Below are positions 17,784 through 26,119 of a stretch of 64,000 bases of DNA, in pieces. Both the position numbers and the translations under genes were made by a program. Numbering within the stretch: the first letter of the stretch is position 1; the number at the start of each line of letters is the position of its first letter. Below the pieces are notes generated by a model. That model did not search any database and was not told the DNA's origin. It was given only the letters and a program-made list of their open reading frames with translations. The stretch is from CADCVT01 sp036389485 (GTDB lineage Bacteria > Actinomycetota > Thermoleophilia > Solirubrobacterales > Solirubrobacteraceae), in contig DASVPR010000018.1 of the NCBI GenBank assembly GCA_036389485.1, positions 62,001 through 126,000 on the forward strand, read 5' to 3'.

Positions 17784-19124
17784 GTGCTCCTCATGGAAGC
17801 CGGCACCCGCGAGCTCGTCGTCTCGGTCGTGCGAGAGCACGCGGAGGCGCTGCTGCGGGTGGCCCGGAGGTACACGTCGTGCGGCGCCGACGCCGAGGAC
17901 GCCTACCAGCGCGCGCTGGAGATCTTCGTCAAGAACGCGCACCGGCTCGACCCGGCGGGCGCGCACAAGTGGCTCTACGTCGTCGTGCGTCACGAGGCGC
18001 TCGCGGTGCGCCGCTCCCGGTCGTCGCTCGTGGGCGTCGAGGACGAGTCGACCCTCGACGCGCTCGACGACGCACGCCACGTCGCGTCGGTGGAGGAGCG
18101 GTCGGAGCGGTTCGACGAGCTGTCCCGCGCCGCCGAGGCGCTGCAGCGCCTCAAGCCGCAGGAGGTCACCGCGCTGTGGCTCAAGGCGGAGGGCCTCTCG
18201 TACGACGAGATCGCCGAGCGCCAGGGATGGTCCTACACGAAGGTCAACCGGTGCATCACGGAGGGCCGCCGCGCCTTCCTGCGCCGGTACGCGGGGATCG
18301 AAGCGGGAGAGGAGTGCGAGCGCTGGACCGACACCCTCAGCGCGATCGCCGACGGCGAGGCGACCCAGCAGCAGCTCCTCGACGCCCGCCCGCACCTCCG
18401 CAACTGCCCGTCCTGCCGAGCGACGCTCGCCGCGATGCAGCGGAGCGGGAAGGCGGTGGCGTCGCTCCTACCCGCGGCCCCGCTCGTGGCGACCCTCGCG
18501 GGCACGGAGCCCGACGCCGCGGCGACCGGGCTCGCCGAGCTCGTCGCGTCGCTGCCGGACGGCGCGGCGAGCGCCACGGAGTCGCTCCAGCAGCGCGCGG
18601 CGAGCGTCGCCGCGTCGCTTCACGACCGCGCGGCGGCGCTTGCCGCGTCCCTCCAGGAGCGGGCGACGGCGGCCGCCCTCAAGGCGCAGGCGGCCGCGGA
18701 CGCCGCCGTCTCCGGGAAGCTCGCGGTGGTGGCGGCGTCGACCGCGCTGCTCGCCGGCGGCGGCGTGGCCGTCGAGCGGAACGTCGGCGAGGACTCCGCT
18801 CGTGCGGAAGCTCCACCGCCCGTCGCGGTCCAGGCCGCGCGGACGCCGGCCGCCGCGCCGCAGCCGTCCGGCGGGGAGCGGGAAGCGGGCTCGCCGATCG
18901 CCTCCGCGGCGTCGGGCGAGCCGCGCGGTCCGGCGGAGCGGCGTGGGCCGGCCGACGACCCGCCGCCGGACGCCGCGTTCGCGCCGGAGGCGCAAGCCCC
19001 GCCGCGATCCACCCCCGCGCCGCCACGACCGCCCGCGAGGCGCGCCCGGGAGGCGGACGAAGCGGACCGCGCGGAAGAGGGCGCAGAGTTCGGGCTGCTC
19101 GCGCCCGCTAGACCGCGTCCGTGA
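17784..19124 (+). CDS. Sigma-70 family factor fused to a zinc anti-sigma-like motif and membrane segment
   Basis: A 446-residue protein. Residues ~1-180 are an ECF-like sigma factor: region 2 is YTSCGADAEDAYQRALEIFVK ... HKWLYVVVRHEA, and region 4 is LKPQEVTALWLKAEGLSYDEIAERQGWSYTKVN. A ZAS-type H-x3-C-x2-C motif follows (H204, C208, C211 in HLRNCPSC), then Ala-rich helical repeats (AASLHDRAAALAASLQERA), a hydrophobic segment at ~312-331 and a Pro-rich tail. This looks like a sigma factor carrying its own anti-sigma and membrane anchor. Start may be GTG 17784 or ATG 17793. The 3' end overlaps the convergent gene by 17 bp. Confidence 0.8.
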   Translation: MLLMEAGTRELVVSVVREHAEALLRVARRYTSCGADAEDAYQRALEIFVKNAHRLDPAGAHKWLYVVVRHEALAVRRSRSSLVGVEDESTLDALDDARHVASVEERSERFDELSRAAEALQRLKPQEVTALWLKAEGLSYDEIAERQGWSYTKVNRCITEGRRAFLRRYAGIEAGEECERWTDTLSAIADGEATQQQLLDARPHLRNCPSCRATLAAMQRSGKAVASLLPAAPLVATLAGTEPDAAATGLAELVASLPDGAASATESLQQRAASVAASLHDRAAALAASLQERATAAALKAQAAADAAVSGKLAVVAASTALLAGGGVAVERNVGEDSARAEAPPPVAVQAARTPAAAPQPSGGEREAGSPIASAASGEPRGPAERRGPADDPPPDAAFAPEAQAPPRSTPAPPRPPARRAREADEADRAEEGAEFGLLAPARPRP

Positions 19125-19437
19125 CCTCGATCTCCGCTTGGAGGTCGCCCTGGATCCGGACGCGCGTGATGTCCGGGCCGGCGTCGCCCTCCCACGTGAC
19201 CTCGCGCTCGACGAAGTCGTCGGTGCCGACGTCCGGGACCTCGACGGTCGCCTCCAGCACGAAGAGGTCGGGCTCGTCGACGATCCCCTCGTCCCCGGGC
19301 TTCAGCGTGATCTGGATCGAGCCGCTCGGCAGCTGGCAGCGGCCGGCGACGTGAAGGTTCGGGTCGTCGGTGCCGGGCATCCGGTTGTACCAGGCCGACC
19401 ATTCGCAGGTGATGTTCGGGCCGCCGCCATAGGACAT
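19108..19437 (-). CDS. Uncharacterised small protein next to a GH18-like gene
   Basis: A 109-residue protein starting at ATG 19437, chosen because GGAGGAGG lies 6 nt upstream. The sequence looks beta-rich (NITCEWSAWYNRMPG, QLPSGSIQITLKPGDEGIVDEPDLFVLEATVEVPD), with two cysteines and many acidic residues. There is no signal peptide and no recognised family. It lies 68 bp downstream of the GH18-like gene on the same strand and may form an operon with it. An accessory or carbohydrate-binding role would be speculation. Confidence 0.65.
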   Translation of the reverse strand: MSYGGGPNITCEWSAWYNRMPGTDDPNLHVAGRCQLPSGSIQITLKPGDEGIVDEPDLFVLEATVEVPDVGTDDFVEREVTWEGDAGPDITRVRIQGDLQAEIEVTDAV

Positions 19438-19505
19438 CGTCGTCCTCCTCCAGTCGGGATCCATGGCGACATTAGACGTTCGCCGGGCCGGGTATTGCCG
19501 AACCC

Positions 19506-20378
19506 TCAGCTGAGACCGGTGGTGATCGCCTTGACGTAGTCGGCGGGTGCGGCGCCCTCCGGGCAGGCCCCCGAGCCCGCGCACTGCTCCACGTAGTCGA
19601 AGCGCCAGATCCAGCCGCTCGTGATCTCGGGCGACTTCCAGTCCGCGAACGAGCTCTCGACCTGGCTCGGGCAGAGCACGTCGTCGCATGTGCCGCTCGG
19701 GCTCGACCATTCGCCGGGCGAGACGAAGGCGGTCGAGTCGAAGCCGGGGATCGCCGCGCTCACCGCCTCGGCCCACTGGCGAGGATCGTTCCCGCCGCCG
19801 CCGGCGTAGCACTGGAGGTTGAAGCCGGTGACGGCGCCGGGGGTCGTGTCGTTGAGGGTCTTGAGGCATTCGATCCACGTGTCCTGCTCGGCGTACGGGC
19901 AGAACGTGACCTCGTAGCCGATCTCGTGGAGCATCTGCGCGAGCGGCACGATCGTCGCGGGGTCCACGCCCTCCTCGTCGTCGAAGTCGATGCCGTCGAT
20001 CTCGGGGATCGCCTGCCTGAGCGCCGCGAAGTTCCGGTAGAGCTCGGTGTCGGAGCCGGTGCCGTGCAGCTTGATCAGTTCGCCGATGTTGCCGAAGTCC
20101 CCGGCGTCCGCCGACCCGACGCAGAAGAGCAGCCGGTCGACGCTCGACGGCGCCTGCTTGATGCGCGAGTAGAGGCCGGGCCACGTCGTGTCGCCGACCC
20201 ATTCGCCGTCCTGGACGATCGGCGGGTCCGTGAAGTGGAAGCTGCCGTCCGGCCAGACGTGGATCGTCCAGATGACGACCGTCGAGAACCCAGAGGCGCG
20301 GACCGCGTCGATCGCCTCGCCGCCATTTCCGACGAGGTAGGTCGCAGGTGCGTAGGTCCCGGCACTTGGAGTCGTCAT
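19506..20378 (-). CDS. GH18-like (chitinase-fold) protein without signal peptide
   Basis: A 290-residue protein. The GH18 catalytic signature DxxDxDxE is intact as DGIDFDDE at residues 128-135, with E135 as the presumed acid. Flanking features fit a TIM barrel: VVIWTIHVWPDGSFHF on strand 1/2, LLFCVG, then GYEVTFCPYAE. There is no signal peptide, so it is cytosolic or exported by an unusual route. TAGTGT (20386-20391) ends 7 nt before ATG 20378, which suggests a leaderless mRNA. Five or more cysteines are near the C-terminus (CDDVLC, CAGSGAC). Chitinase, endoglucosaminidase or an inactive lectin are all possible; the intact Glu favours an enzyme. Confidence 0.75.
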   Translation of the reverse strand: MTTPSAGTYAPATYLVGNGGEAIDAVRASGFSTVVIWTIHVWPDGSFHFTDPPIVQDGEWVGDTTWPGLYSRIKQAPSSVDRLLFCVGSADAGDFGNIGELIKLHGTGSDTELYRNFAALRQAIPEIDGIDFDDEEGVDPATIVPLAQMLHEIGYEVTFCPYAEQDTWIECLKTLNDTTPGAVTGFNLQCYAGGGGNDPRQWAEAVSAAIPGFDSTAFVSPGEWSSPSGTCDDVLCPSQVESSFADWKSPEITSGWIWRFDYVEQCAGSGACPEGAAPADYVKAITTGLS

Positions 20379-20466
20379 GCAGTGCACACTAGATCCCAAC
20401 TTGATGAAGGGCAACGACGTGGTCCGGATTCTCAGCGCACTGCGAAGTCGGTCGCGCGGAGCGTGG

Positions 20467-20934
20467 TCAGAGCATCTCGCGGACCGGCGTGCCGGCCGCG
20501 CCGACGCTCCGGAGGTCCAGGCGGGCCCGCACCCGCTGTCCGTCGATGCGGCCGGTGTAGCACGCGTCCGCGCCCTCGCACCGCAGCGCGCCCGAGCGCC
20601 CCGTGCCGCGCGGGTCGATGAAGACGAGGTCGTGCGTCGCGCGCGCCTCGTCGAACGCGGCGAGGCGGCGGCCGAAGTACGCCAGCCCTCCGTCGCCCGG
20701 CCCACCCGGCAGCCCGAGCAGCACGCCGCGCGACGGCCCGAACGCCGGCGCGCGGTACACCGCCACGTCGATCGTGCCTGGCACCCCGCCGGAGCGATCG
20801 ACCGGCACCGTCACCGTCGCGCACTCGAACGGCGGGTCGCACGGGGTGAACGCGAGCTCCGCCCGAGCCGACGCCGCCGGCGCCAGCGACCCGGCCAGGA
20901 GGACGAAGACGAGCAGGCGCTTCCGTGTGCTCAC
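20467..20934 (-). pseudogene. Internally deleted TAP-like alpha/beta hydrolase
   Basis: A 155-residue frame. The N-terminus is a signal peptide and the start of an actinobacterial tripeptidyl-aminopeptidase-like hydrolase: FECATVTVPVDRSGG, LLGLPGGPGDGG with the oxyanion region, and FIDPRGTGRSGALRC. After ~113 residues it jumps to ACYTGRIDGQRVRARLDL, which resembles the extreme C-terminus of the same family. The nucleophile elbow, Asp and His are all absent. Full-length relatives have ~450 residues. The frame is intact, so it could still be expressed, but not as a hydrolase. It is probably a remnant after an in-frame deletion. Confidence 0.6.
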
Positions 20935-20970
20935 GCGAGCGTCTTCGCAGGGCGCGGCGAACCGGATGCG

Positions 20971-21150
20971 TCACTCGCGCACGAACAGCAGCAGGACGCC
21001 GGTGAGGTCGCCGTTGTCGGTCTCCGGCACGGCGGCGACCAACCGGTAGCCCTCCGCCTCGCGCCGCCGCAGCGCCTGCTCGACGGCATCCACGTTCCGG
21101 CTCAGCGTCCCGCTCGGCGTCCGCGTCCTGACGTAGTCGACCGCGTGCAT
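20971..21150 (-). CDS. Small DUF4177-like protein
   Basis: A 59-residue protein (DYVRTRTPSGTLSRNVDAVEQ ... EAEGYRLVAAVPETDNGDLTGVLLLF). The pattern of an amphipathic helix, a GxxLVAxxP strand and a hydrophobic final strand matches DUF4177-type small proteins, whose function is unknown. Its ATG shares one base with the TGA of the upstream gene (TGATG at 21148-21152), so it is the third gene of the amine-oxidase operon. Confidence 0.65.
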   Translation of the reverse strand: MHAVDYVRTRTPSGTLSRNVDAVEQALRRREAEGYRLVAAVPETDNGDLTGVLLLFVRE

Positions 21151-22301
21151 CAGCCGCGCCGCCGCGCCGCCGCACGTCGCCGCGCCATCGTCTTCCGGCA
21201 CGCCCGGCGCTTCTTGCGGCTCTTGTAGCGCTTGCACGACCAGCGCTTCTTCGGCTTCGCCGTCGGCGGCGTCTCGACGCGCGTCGCCGGCGGGACCAGC
21301 TCCGGCAGCCCCTCCTCGCCGGTCTCGACGTCGAGGATCGCGTGGTGCGTCCTGTCGCCGCTGAAGTACGACTGGTTGGCGACCATGACCCGGGTCCCGA
21401 GGAAGCTCGCGTTCGAGGGGCCGTCGAACGGCACCGCGCTGCCGTTCGCCCCGCCGCCCGGCGCCGACGGGAAGCGCTCCTTCTCGACGCCCTGCGGATC
21501 GATCGCCGCGAGCTGGTTCGACGCGAGCAGCGACATGTAGATCGTCCCGGAGCGCGCGATCCCGAACCCGTCCGGCCCGTCGGCGGGCCGGCTCTCCCAC
21601 AGCTGCGTCATCTCGCCCGGCTTGCCGTCGGGCTGGATCGGCACGGTGAACAGGCGCCCGGTCGAGGGGTTGCCGCTTGCCCCGCCCGCCTGCGACTGCA
21701 CGGCCACGTACAGCGTCCGCTGGTCGGGCCCCAGCTCGATCCCCGTCGTGCCGAACTCGCCGCCGTCGAGCCGCGGATCGGCCAGCCACTGCTCGGGCGG
21801 GGCGCCGCCGCCCGGCGGGATCCGCCACAGCACCGCCTGCGCGTAGTCGGTGACGTAGAGCGAGAAGTCGGGGCCCCACGCCGCGTAGTTCGGGATCGAT
21901 CCGTCGGGGAACTTCGCGTACTCGGTCTGGTCGCCGGTCCGCGGATCGAGCAGCACAGCCCGCGGAGGCGACTTGTCGAGCAGCACCAGCCGCCCGTCCC
22001 CGTCGCTCGTCGCGACCTGCACGCCGTGCGCCTGGCCGAGGTTCTGCCCGCGGACGGTCCACGACCGCACGAGCGTCCCCTCGCCGTCGTACTCGAACAC
22101 CCGCGAGGGGACGGTGTCCCCGTTGGGGTTCGTGTACGTGCCCTCGTACACGCGCCCGTTCGGCGCGACGTAGGCGTGCGCGGGGAAGCCGGGGGTCGGC
22201 ACGAGCGCGAGGACCTTCGTGTCCCACCGGTCGCGCGCCTGCGCGGGAGCGGCGGCGACCGCCGCGACGGCGAGCGCCGCGAGCAACGCGAGCCTCCTCA
22301 C
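21150..22301 (-). CDS. Secreted SMP-30/gluconolactonase-like beta-propeller protein with basic tail
   Basis: A 383-residue protein starting at GTG 22301 with a signal peptide (MRRLALLAALAVAAVAAAPAQA). Propeller-like blades recur (GRVYEGTYTNPNGDTVPSRVFEYD, HGVQVATSDGDGRLVLLDK, NYAAWGPDFSLYVTDYAQAVLWRI, GTTGIELGPDQRTLYVAVQ). They resemble SMP-30/strictosidine-synthase-like proteins that bind divalent metals and hydrolyse lactones. The last ~40 residues are strongly basic with a Cys pair (WSCKRYKSRKKRRACRK). GTGA overlaps the stop of the amine-oxidase gene. It may process a product of that oxidase, which is inferred from linkage only. Confidence 0.75.
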   Translation of the reverse strand: MRRLALLAALAVAAVAAAPAQARDRWDTKVLALVPTPGFPAHAYVAPNGRVYEGTYTNPNGDTVPSRVFEYDGEGTLVRSWTVRGQNLGQAHGVQVATSDGDGRLVLLDKSPPRAVLLDPRTGDQTEYAKFPDGSIPNYAAWGPDFSLYVTDYAQAVLWRIPPGGGAPPEQWLADPRLDGGEFGTTGIELGPDQRTLYVAVQSQAGGASGNPSTGRLFTVPIQPDGKPGEMTQLWESRPADGPDGFGIARSGTIYMSLLASNQLAAIDPQGVEKERFPSAPGGGANGSAVPFDGPSNASFLGTRVMVANQSYFSGDRTHHAILDVETGEEGLPELVPPATRVETPPTAKPKKRWSCKRYKSRKKRRACRKTMARRRAAARRRG

Positions 22302-23821
22302 GCGCCGAGCACTTCCTTCGCCGCCCGCTCGCCGGAGCGCACCGCGCCGTCCATGTAGCCGTTCCAGTAGGTCGAGGTCTCGGTGCCCGCCCAGTGGATC
22401 CGCCCGACCGGCTGGCGCAGCGCCGGGCCGTACTCGAGGAGCGAGCCCGGGCCGTGGATGCCGACCGGCCCGCCGCGACTCCAGACCTCGTCCGGCCACT
22501 GGGTGTCGAAGAACTCCGTCGCGGCGCGCGCCTCCTCGCCGAAGAACGTCGCGAACTCGTCGAGGATCCGCTCGCGCCGCTCCGCCTCCGACAGCTGCGC
22601 GTAGAGCCGGCAGTTGTCGCCGCCGACGAACCCGAAGATGACGCCGGGCGAGCCGTCGGACGGCGAGTCGTCGAACGTCGCGCTGACGAGGTGGTCGGTG
22701 CTCAGCGCCGTCCCGTTCAGGCCCTTCGCCCGCCAGAACGGCGCGTCGTACTTCGCGGCGACCTTCGTGAGGGCGCCCTGCGCGACGCGCTGCGTGAGCT
22801 GGTCGCGCAGCATCGGCATGACCGGGTCGTACTGGATCCGCCCAGCGAGCACCGGCGGCACCGCGACGATCGCGTGCCTCCCTGCGAACGTCAGCTTGTC
22901 GCCGATCACGCGGACGCCCGCGCCGTCCTGCTCGATCCGCCGCACGGGGGTGTTGAACGCGATCCGCCTCGACCCCAGCTCCTCCGCGACCTTCAGCGCC
23001 ACCAGCTGCGAGCCGCCCTCGAAGCGCCACTGCTGCGCGCCGTTGCGGGTGTTGAAGTTGCGGTCGAACGTGCCGACGTTGCGCTCGTCGCCCGACGCCG
23101 CGATGTAGAAGAGCACGAAGAGCAGGCTCAGATCGCGCATCTCGGTGCCGAAGATCGGGCGGGTCGAGAGCGCGGCGAGGGAGCGGAAGCGGTCGGTCCT
23201 GCTGTTCTCGTTGATCCAGGTCTCGAGCGTCTGGCCGTCCCACTCCTTCGCGCGGGCGGCGTCCCAGGGCGCGTCGACCGGGACCTCCTTCGACATCTCG
23301 TTGAGCTGGGTCACGACGGCGGCCAGCTCGGGGAGGATCGTCGGGTCGTTCGGGGCGGTGCCGGTCGGCCCGGTGTCGCTGTACTCGGAGCGCTGGCCCT
23401 GGATGATCGCGACGTTGTTGCCGTCGACGAACGTGTCGAACTTGCCCACGCCGACCTGCTCGGCGAGGGCGAGGATGCGGTTCTGCGTCGGGCCGACGAA
23501 CGTGCCGCCGCGCTCGGACTGCTCGCCGCCGCCGAGGTCGTGGTTCCAGACGCGCCCGCCGACGCGATCGCGCGCCTCGACCACGATCACCGACTTCCCG
23601 GCCCGGACGATCTCGCGCGCCGCGGTCAGGCCGGCGAAGCCGGCGCCGACGACGATGACGTCCGCGCGGCGGACGGCCGGCGGCCTCTTCTTCGGCCGGC
23701 GCTTGCGCTTGCGCCGGCGGCGGCGCTTGGCGGCGTCGGCGTCGGCGGCGAACAGCGCGCCGGCGCCCGCGGCCGCGCCCGCGCCGATGAGGCCGCGTCG
23801 GGTGATCGAGGTCTCGGTCAT
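22298..23821 (-). CDS. Tat-type exported flavin amine oxidase
   Basis: A 507-residue protein. It starts with a twin-arginine-like leader (TSITRRGLIGAGAAAGAGALFA) followed by a striking run of Arg/Lys at residues ~35-50. The FAD-binding Rossmann motif VIVVGAGFAGLTAAREIVRAG and the GG motif RDRVGGRVW follow. The C-terminal FAD contact HWAGTETSTYWNGYMDGAVRSGERAA is typical of monoamine-oxidase-like flavoenzymes. These oxidise primary or polyamines, releasing aldehyde and peroxide; the substrate is unknown. It is the first gene of an overlapping operon with the SMP-30-like gene and the DUF4177-like gene, and divergent from the aldolase gene. Confidence 0.9.
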   Translation of the reverse strand: MTETSITRRGLIGAGAAAGAGALFAADADAAKRRRRRKRKRRPKKRPPAVRRADVIVVGAGFAGLTAAREIVRAGKSVIVVEARDRVGGRVWNHDLGGGEQSERGGTFVGPTQNRILALAEQVGVGKFDTFVDGNNVAIIQGQRSEYSDTGPTGTAPNDPTILPELAAVVTQLNEMSKEVPVDAPWDAARAKEWDGQTLETWINENSRTDRFRSLAALSTRPIFGTEMRDLSLLFVLFYIAASGDERNVGTFDRNFNTRNGAQQWRFEGGSQLVALKVAEELGSRRIAFNTPVRRIEQDGAGVRVIGDKLTFAGRHAIVAVPPVLAGRIQYDPVMPMLRDQLTQRVAQGALTKVAAKYDAPFWRAKGLNGTALSTDHLVSATFDDSPSDGSPGVIFGFVGGDNCRLYAQLSEAERRERILDEFATFFGEEARAATEFFDTQWPDEVWSRGGPVGIHGPGSLLEYGPALRQPVGRIHWAGTETSTYWNGYMDGAVRSGERAAKEVLGA

Positions 23822-23854
23822 TGCGTCACGGATCGTGCCATTAGAGTCGCGCGC

Positions 23855-24511
23855 ATGTTGCACTCCGAGCGCGAGGAGGTCGCCGCGGCGGCGCGGCGGC
23901 TGGCGGAGCAGGGGCTCGTCGGCGGCACGTCCGGGAACGTGTCGGCGCGGTTCGGCGAGCACGTCTGCGTGACGCCGACCGGCGGGGTGCTCGCGTCGCT
24001 GGTGGCGGAGGACGTCTCCGTCGTGTCGCTGGACGGCCGGCGGGTCCACGGACGGCTCGCGCCGACCTCGGAGCTCGACCTCCACCTCGGCGTCTACCGC
24101 CGCTTCGGGACCGGCGCGGTCGTCCACACGCACGCGCCGGTGGCGACCGCGCTGTCGTGCGTGGCGGGGCTCGAGGAGGTCCCGTGCGTGCACTACGAGA
24201 TGCTGCTCCTGGGCGGCACGGTGCGGGTCGCGCGCTACGCCACGTTCGGCTCGCCGGAGCTGGCGGAGTCCGTCCTCGAGGCGCTCGACGGCCGGACCGC
24301 GGCGCTGATGGCCAACCACGGCGCGGTGGCGCACGGGGCGGACCTCGCGTCGGCGATGCGGGCGATGGAGCTGCTCGAGTGGGCGTGCACGGTGTACTGG
24401 CGGGCCCGGGCGGTGGGCGAGCCGCGCGCGCTGACCGAGGAGCAGCGCCAGGACGTGATCGAGTACGCGGTGCGGACGCGGTACGGGACGACCCGGGAGG
24501 AAGGCGGATGA
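23855..24511 (+). CDS. Class II aldolase/adducin family protein (fuculose-phosphate aldolase-like)
   Basis: A 218-residue protein. The class II aldolase zinc site is seen as THAPVATALS (HxH type, near residue 90) with a later His in ANHGAVAHG. The substrate-loop motif GGTSGNVSARFG lies at ~23-34 and the phosphate-binding TPTGG nearby. It cleaves or forms sugar phosphates such as L-fuculose 1-phosphate or related ketose phosphates. TAGAGT (23842-23847) ends 7 nt before the ATG, so the mRNA is probably leaderless. It is coupled by ATGA to a PfkB kinase, which could supply its phosphorylated substrate. Confidence 0.9.
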   Translation: MLHSEREEVAAAARRLAEQGLVGGTSGNVSARFGEHVCVTPTGGVLASLVAEDVSVVSLDGRRVHGRLAPTSELDLHLGVYRRFGTGAVVHTHAPVATALSCVAGLEEVPCVHYEMLLLGGTVRVARYATFGSPELAESVLEALDGRTAALMANHGAVAHGADLASAMRAMELLEWACTVYWRARAVGEPRALTEEQRQDVIEYAVRTRYGTTREEGG

Positions 24512-25434
24512 AGGCGATCGCGATGGGCGTGCACGTCCTCGACGTGCTGGCGCGGCCGGTGGAGCGGATCCCCGAGGGCCAGGGCGGGGAGCTGGTCGAG
24601 GAGATCCGCGTGACGGCGGCGGGGTCCGCGGGCGGGTTCGCCCTGGTGCTGTCGCGGCTGGGCGCCGACGTGTTCAGCGCGGGCGCGGTGGGATCGGACT
24701 TCGTGGGGGAGATGCTCATCGCGCTGCTCTCGCGCGACGGCGTCGACACGTCGTTCCTCGTGCGTCGTTCGGACGTCCAGACGTCGGCCTCCGTGTTGCC
24801 GATCCGGCCGGACGGGTCGCGCCCGGCGTTCCACGTCATCGGCGCCAACGGCACGTATGGCCCGGACGACGCCCCGTGGGACGCGATCGCCTCGGCCGAC
24901 CACCTCCACCTCGGCGGGCCGGAGTTCATGGGCGGCGAGGCGGCCGCGAAGATCCTCTCGTTCGCGCGCGAGCACGGCGTGACCACGTCGGCGGACGTCC
25001 TCGCTCCCGGCGAGCAGGAGCTGCTGGAGTGGATCGCGCCGGCGCTGCCGCACCTCGACTGGTTCCTGCCCAACGACGAGCAGGCGATGGGGTTCACGGG
25101 CCGCGACGACGTCGAGGCGGCGTGCCGGGCGCTCGTCGAGCGCGGCGCGGGCGGCGTCGCGGCGACGTGCGGCGCCGACGGCGTCGTGGTCGTGGACGGC
25201 TCCGGCGCCTCGCGCGTCCCCGCGTTCGCCGTGGACGTCGTGGACACCACCGGCTGCGGCGACGCGTTCTCGGCCGGCTTCGTCCGCGGCCTGGCGCTGG
25301 GGCGCGACCCGCGGGAGGCCGCGGTCCTCGGCTGCGCGGCCGCGGCGCACGTCGCGCAGGGGCTCGGGACCGACGCCGGCACGTACGACCTCGCGGCCGT
25401 CGAGCGGCTCGCGGAGTCGGCCCCCACGCGCTGA
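24508..25434 (+). CDS. PfkB family carbohydrate kinase
   Basis: A 308-residue protein of normal length. The N-terminal PfkB motif is seen in TAAGSAGGFALVLSRLGADVFSAGAVGSDFVGE, and the C-terminal signature DVVDTTGCGDAFSAGFVRGL contains the catalytic Asp and the GAxD-like anion hole (here GCGD). It phosphorylates a sugar or nucleoside at the expense of ATP; family members include ribokinase and KDG kinase. The start overlaps the aldolase stop (ATGA, 24508-24511). A kinase-aldolase pair is the classic layout for breakdown of a deoxy- or ketosugar, but the substrate cannot be named. Confidence 0.9.
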   Translation: MKAIAMGVHVLDVLARPVERIPEGQGGELVEEIRVTAAGSAGGFALVLSRLGADVFSAGAVGSDFVGEMLIALLSRDGVDTSFLVRRSDVQTSASVLPIRPDGSRPAFHVIGANGTYGPDDAPWDAIASADHLHLGGPEFMGGEAAAKILSFAREHGVTTSADVLAPGEQELLEWIAPALPHLDWFLPNDEQAMGFTGRDDVEAACRALVERGAGGVAATCGADGVVVVDGSGASRVPAFAVDVVDTTGCGDAFSAGFVRGLALGRDPREAAVLGCAAAAHVAQGLGTDAGTYDLAAVERLAESAPTR

Positions 25435-25629
25435 CGAGCCGCGACGCCTCCGCCGTCCGCGCGGCCCCTGCGCCGGTCCCTCCGCGCGCCCTTCGCGCTT
25501 CGCCTTCCCCGCCCCCCGCGCCGGTTGTCCGCAACGTGCGGGGCGGCCCCTCCGCGACGCCGTTTTGCCGTCCGACCCGCCGCCTACCTTCCGCAGCGTC
25601 TCGTCCTTTCCGAGCGCCAGGGAGCTGGA

Positions 25630-26085
25630 ATGCCCCTCTGCTTCATCGAGCCACACGACGCCATCCGAGTCATCGCCGAGTCCGTCGGGCGCGAAGCGCG
25701 CCGGCAGCTGCTGGGCGAGCTCGTCCGCGCGTGGGTCGACGAGATCCCCGACGAGCAGCTCGCGTCGCACTACGCCAAGGCGGTCGGCGACCTCGACGAG
25801 CACGACCTCAACATGCTCGCCGCCTGGCACGCGTCGCTCGAGGTGGGGCAGCCGATCCCGAACCGGGACTTCCTCGTCAACGTCTTCCCGACCCTCGGCG
25901 ACAACCGCCGCGAGGCGCTGAAGATTGCCGCCGGCTTCCGTGGGGAGGAGGCGTTCGACGCCGGGGTGGCGGAGGAACAGGCGCTCGAGACCGTCCTGCC
26001 CCATCTCTCCCGCGAACGGTCCCTCGAGCTCGCGGCGGAGTGCCTCGAGCTCTACCTGTGGGACCGCCTCGGCTGCGACAACTGA
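25630..26085 (+). CDS. Uncharacterised helical protein
   Basis: A 151-residue cytosolic protein, mostly helical and acidic (PHDAIRVIAESVGREARRQLLGELVRAWVDEIPDEQL, then ERSLELAAECLELYLWDRLG). No domain was recognised and no Cys pair or metal motif is present. ATG 25630 is chosen because GGAG ends 5 nt upstream; the longer frame from 25525 begins in low-complexity sequence. A ~195-bp gap separates it from the kinase gene, so it has its own promoter. Confidence 0.65.
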   Translation: MPLCFIEPHDAIRVIAESVGREARRQLLGELVRAWVDEIPDEQLASHYAKAVGDLDEHDLNMLAAWHASLEVGQPIPNRDFLVNVFPTLGDNRREALKIAAGFRGEEAFDAGVAEEQALETVLPHLSRERSLELAAECLELYLWDRLGCDN

Positions 26086-26119
26086 GCAACCACGACGCTC
26101 GCCGCCCGTCACAGCGGGC

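Noticed and set aside
14718..18395. A 1225-codon minus-strand open frame
   Set aside because: It lies antisense to the LAL regulator and sigma factor. It is Arg/Gly/Asp-rich with no domain, an effect of high third-position GC.
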